Shown in pieces: positions 14,137 to 16,554 of a DNA stretch of 16,554 nt. The DNA lies in the NCBI GenBank assembly GCA_021795275.1, contig JAJYPO010000028.1:1-16554 (forward strand), in the 5' to 3' direction. The notes under the pieces were generated by a model that saw only the letters and a program-made list of their open reading frames with translations, was not told the DNA's origin and did no database searches. The stretch comes from Nitrospirota bacterium. GTDB taxonomy: Bacteria > Nitrospirota_A > Leptospirillia > Leptospirillales > Leptospirillaceae. Position 1 is the stretch's first letter. Every line of letters starts with the position of its first letter. Position numbers and translations under genes: made by a program.

Positions 14137-14937
14137 TCATCCGTAGAACCCGAAGGAGGCATACCCGGTCAAAAGGCTTGAATCTCCGGTGTTTTCCTCC
14201 GAATTTGCCGTCATAAGAAGACGAGGAGTGAGTGAGCCTTTGCGGGCCAGAAGCCCAAGGGCATTGACGCCAGTTGCCCCGCAGACACGGAGAGGGTCGA
14301 CCTCCAGACAGGAATTGATTCTTTCAATTGTCTCCCGGTCGATCACCTCTGCCTGATGAGCGTTGAAGTAGCGGGATAAATCAGCCGAAACCAGAACGAG
14401 GGTGTCGGGGTCCGAGAGAAATGGGCCCAGAATCCTCGCCAACACATCGGCGGGCAGGTCCGCATACCCCAGAGGAACGATGGGAACCGCCCCCCAGAGC
14501 TCAAAAAGAAAGGGCAGCTGGATTTCTACGGAATACTCGGAAATATGGGCTTCGTCGGAAAAAAGGGTTTCCGCAAAGAAGGCCAGTTGCTGGATCGTCT
14601 TGCGGTCGACCGGGAGGGATCCTGTGGGAATTCGATAAGAGGGAAAGGTGGGCAGGATCAACCCGTATTCTGGCCAATGGTGGAGCGGGGCCACGATCAG
14701 GATCCGTTCAGGCCTTTTTGTCCGGTTTCTGAGAATCCGGAAGGCCGAGGCCGCCACCTGGCCCGACCGGGCGTACTCTCCATGTGGGACAATGAAGGCA
14801 TGGAAGAGATCCGGGCCGATCTCCCCGAGAAATGGGTCGGAGGGACCCTCGAGAAGTGTCTGGACGAGGGAGGAAAGGGATTCCGGGTTTGCCGGATAGT
14901 AGGTGCCAGCGTGGGCAGGGGCTCTTTCTTGGGTCAT
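14137..14937 (-). CDS. MEMO family protein (AmmeMemoRadiSam system protein B-like)
   Basis: MEMO proteins have a dioxygenase-like fold; bacterial members usually accompany an AMMECR1-domain protein and a radical SAM protein in a system of unresolved chemistry. The 266-residue product shows the family landmarks: HAGTYYPANP near the N-terminus, VPHGEYARSGQ (His52), APLHH (His86), SEYSVEIQLPFL, VSADLSRY and VCGATGVNALGLL (Cys219). The family's usual SDLSHY histidine is Arg189 here, so the ligand set corresponding to human MEMO1 His49, His81, His192 and Cys244 lacks one member. No AMMECR1 or radical SAM partner of that system is in the window. The ATG lacks a close Shine-Dalgarno; an AAAGGAGG lies about 40 bases upstream without a start behind it. 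Family is firm; activity is unclear. Confidence 0.9.
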   Translation of the reverse strand: MTQERAPAHAGTYYPANPESLSSLVQTLLEGPSDPFLGEIGPDLFHAFIVPHGEYARSGQVAASAFRILRNRTKRPERILIVAPLHHWPEYGLILPTFPSYRIPTGSLPVDRKTIQQLAFFAETLFSDEAHISEYSVEIQLPFLFELWGAVPIVPLGYADLPADVLARILGPFLSDPDTLVLVSADLSRYFNAHQAEVIDRETIERINSCLEVDPLRVCGATGVNALGLLARKGSLTPRLLMTANSEENTGDSSLLTGYASFGFYG

Positions 14938-15246
14938 GGTTCGGAATAGGTCGGGGTTGATACTGACCGTCCTTCTGTCCGCCTCCTTTCAGAAAATGCC
15001 TCGGTCCAAAGGGTTTGGGAACTAACCCGGTCGTGTCTTCCCGGACCTTATGGTAGCACGGGGGGGTCAGAGGGGAAATCTCCTGATTCTGGATGACACT
15101 TCCCCTGATTGCGATGAGATCAGGTCTCCGGGAAAGAGTCTCGGAGGGTCTTTTTCCTGGATCGAAAGAGATCTTGCAACGGCCTATCATGGGTCGCGAC
15201 GATGATCCAGGACAGGCAGGTCGAAATTCGAGACAGGATTTCCCGG
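14938..15246. other. Intergenic stretch between methyltransferase and MEMO genes
   Basis: I see no convincing gene in these 309 bases. It must hold any promoter for the MEMO-MFS-DUF3617 genes, but I could not find a clear -35/-10 pair. It contains a 7-bp inverted repeat, AGGGGAA (15071-15077) with TTCCCCT (15100-15106), whose loop carries one of two CCTGATT copies (15082-15088; the other at 15104-15110). It also has an isolated perfect AAAGGAGG on the minus strand near 14990. No T-tract follows the repeat. Confidence 0.5.
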
Positions 15247-16491
15247 TCAGGTGTCGGACACCATCCGGATTTCTGAGACGGGAAGAGGGGCGCCACCTTC
15301 CGTACGGATCCGGTCCCGTGTCCGGCAGACCCGTTCCCGGCAAATCGTCCATATTGTCGGAAAGTCGGGATAGGCTGTCGGGCTCCCTGACTGAACAAGA
15401 ATTGCCCTCCGATTTCCCCCGTCTTCATGGTTCAGCTCAAGGACAGATTGTCCGGTCGTCCCCGATCCTGCAAAGAAATCCAGGACAAGATCTGAAGATC
15501 CCGGGAAGGAGGCCCAGCCGATCAGGTCCCGGATCAGTCGGGAGGGTTTGGGAAAGTCTAGCAGGACCTCTCCGAAAATCTCCTTCATCTCTCTTGTGCC
15601 ATCGGTGGTCGTGACCCTGTCGTAATAGGATTCTGGGGTCTTTCTGCGCTCCTTCCCCTCCTGACGAAGATACTGCTTGGTGTAGACCGTCCACCGTCCG
15701 TGCCTGTTTTTCTGGATCAGGATCTCGTCTTGTCTTCGTTCAAAGGTTTCACGGCTCCAGCGCCACTGGTGGGTGGGACACAGGATGACTGTTCCGTCGG
15801 GGGCGTTGATGGGGTAAAGGAGGTTCGGACGGGGAGATTGCCGTGTTCCGGACTTGGCGAAGGGGATCTTTTTGTAGGGGCCCTTTTCGTCGGCATGAGG
15901 ATAGGCCTTCCTCATCGCAAGGGAAAGAGGCTCTGAAAAGGAGGGAAGAGAGGATATCTCCCGGGCATAGACGAGGATATATTCGGTCTGGGGGAGAATA
16001 TGCCGGTTTCCTCGGCCCCGAACCACCTTTTTTCTCCAGGTGATCATCGAGACGAAGTTTTCCTCACCGAAAATTTCATCCATCAGGGTTCTGAGATGAT
16101 GAACCTCGTGGTCGTCAATGCTGACGAAGAGAACCCCGTCCCTCTTCAGGAAACGATGGGCCAGCAGGAGACGGGGGAAGATCATCGAAAGCCAGTTGTC
16201 ATGACGGTCGATGACCCGCGATCCGGCGGACCTTTTGGAATATCTATCGTGGTAAAGCATCCGGTTGCCGGTATTGTAAGGGGGATCAATGTAGATGATG
16301 CGTATTTTTTCCGCAAGGCAAGGAAGAAGAAGCTTCAGAACCTCGAGGTTGTCTCCCTCGATAAGAAGATGGCTGGGAAGGTCAAGGTTTAGGCTAGGAT
16401 CAAGAAATCCTTTCGGGGCTTCGAAGGCCTTTTTTTCCGACAACGCTCGGCCGGGCCAGACGAGCCGTGTCCCCTCGAATTCACTGGAAAT
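15247..16491 (-). CDS. Beta-class adenine-specific DNA methyltransferase (type III Mod-like, solitary in the window)
   Basis: The enzyme should transfer a methyl group from S-adenosylmethionine to the N6 of adenine in a specific DNA site. Counting from the TTG at 16441-16443, DPPYNTG (catalytic motif IV) is at 53-59 and the AdoMet-binding FAGSGTT (motif I) at 324-330; this order defines the beta class. LLIEGDNLEVLKLLL precedes motif IV, as in Mod proteins. The product is short for a full type III Mod. The TTG start has no Shine-Dalgarno, while the in-frame residues upstream (EFEGTRLVWPGRALSEKK) look like the WPGK-type opening of relatives. I therefore place the start at ATT 16489-16491, preceded by TAGGATAC, giving 414 residues; an in-frame TAG lies just above. 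No restriction subunit is visible downstream. The methyltransferase call is firm, the start tentative. Confidence 0.88.
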   Translation of the reverse strand: MSSEFEGTRLVWPGRALSEKKAFEAPKGFLDPSLNLDLPSHLLIEGDNLEVLKLLLPCLAEKIRIIYIDPPYNTGNRMLYHDRYSKRSAGSRVIDRHDNWLSMIFPRLLLAHRFLKRDGVLFVSIDDHEVHHLRTLMDEIFGEENFVSMITWRKKVVRGRGNRHILPQTEYILVYAREISSLPSFSEPLSLAMRKAYPHADEKGPYKKIPFAKSGTRQSPRPNLLYPINAPDGTVILCPTHQWRWSRETFERRQDEILIQKNRHGRWTVYTKQYLRQEGKERRKTPESYYDRVTTTDGTREMKEIFGEVLLDFPKPSRLIRDLIGWASFPGSSDLVLDFFAGSGTTGQSVLELNHEDGGNRRAILVQSGSPTAYPDFPTIWTICRERVCRTRDRIRTEGGAPLPVSEIRMVSDT

Positions 16492-16537
16492 TGTATCCTA
16501 CCTATGAAAAAGATGGTGTCCCTTGCTTTGCCGAATC

Positions 16538-16543
16538 ATTATA
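16538..16543 (-). promoter_or_regulatory. Probable -10 element of the methyltransferase gene
   Basis: The minus strand has a perfect TATAAT here, about 47 bases before the proposed ATT start. The -35 would fall beyond the right edge of the window, so it cannot be checked. Transcription would begin near 16531. The ATG formed by TATAATG overlaps the -10, would not be in the mRNA, and its frame meets TAG after 13 codons. Confidence 0.45.
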
Positions 16544-16554
16544 GCCTGACTTCC

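Noticed and set aside
14109..14162. Upstream ATG start for the MFS gene
   Set aside because: The added 18 residues are Pro/Ala/Ser-rich, overlap the MEMO gene and come with no ribosome site. It remains a possible alternative.
16423..16445. The seven-adenine run at the methyltransferase 5' end as a phase-variation or -1 frameshift switch
   Set aside because: The alternative frame entering the run from a GTG near 16483 encodes no plausible protein, and a seven-base run is short for slippage. The simpler explanation is a non-AUG start.
1..16554. CRISPR arrays, insertion sequences or toxin-antitoxin pairs
   Set aside because: No regularly spaced repeats, transposase motifs or typical small paired genes were seen on either strand.

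Overview
The window comes from a Gram-negative-type bacterium of roughly 55-60% G+C. The evidence is a BamE/SmpA-like lipoprotein, a bifunctional class A penicillin-binding protein with a PBP1b-like front end, several Sec-type signal peptides and Shine-Dalgarno-led genes, some with GTG or TTG starts. No gene fixes the species. An acidophilic Nitrospirota such as Leptospirillum would fit the composition and gene mix, but that is only a guess.

Left edge (1-790): the N-terminal 173 residues of a P4-type tyrosine integrase run off the window on the minus strand. Behind it lie a good sigma70-like promoter, a set of GTTGAA repeats and, at 765-788, a sequence shaped like the T-arm and acceptor 3' strand of a tRNA. 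I read this as the right-hand end (attR-like) of an integrated element that lies to the left. Ordinary chromosome begins at about 790.

Centre left (887-5206): a tandem HD-GYP protein (probable c-di-GMP phosphodiesterase) and a class A PBP, both on the minus strand, with a small BamE-like lipoprotein gene divergent from the PBP.

Centre (5203-9815): a tightly packed five-gene minus-strand cluster. In transcription order it encodes a SAP/Rho_N-DUF4912 protein, PspA/IM30, a signal peptide-TPR-membrane-zinc ribbon protein, a GT-B glycosyltransferase and an exported protein of unknown function. Overlaps and one-base gaps suggest co-translation. This is the best candidate here for an undescribed system, an envelope-stress or surface-maintenance module built around PspA.

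Centre right (9864-12346): lipA, then an ArsR-type regulator and an Old Yellow Enzyme family ene-reductase, closed by a strong intrinsic terminator. A consensus TTGACA-16-TATAAT promoter sits across the 3' end of lipA, placed so that the regulator mRNA could be leaderless. A 12-bp palindrome lies between regulator and reductase.

Right (12372-16554): on the minus strand, a beta-class adenine DNA methyltransferase with no conventional start codon at its apparent N-terminus, then a MEMO-family protein lacking one expected ligand residue, an MFS transporter and a small DUF3617-like secreted protein. I found no CRISPR array, insertion sequence, rRNA or complete tRNA gene.
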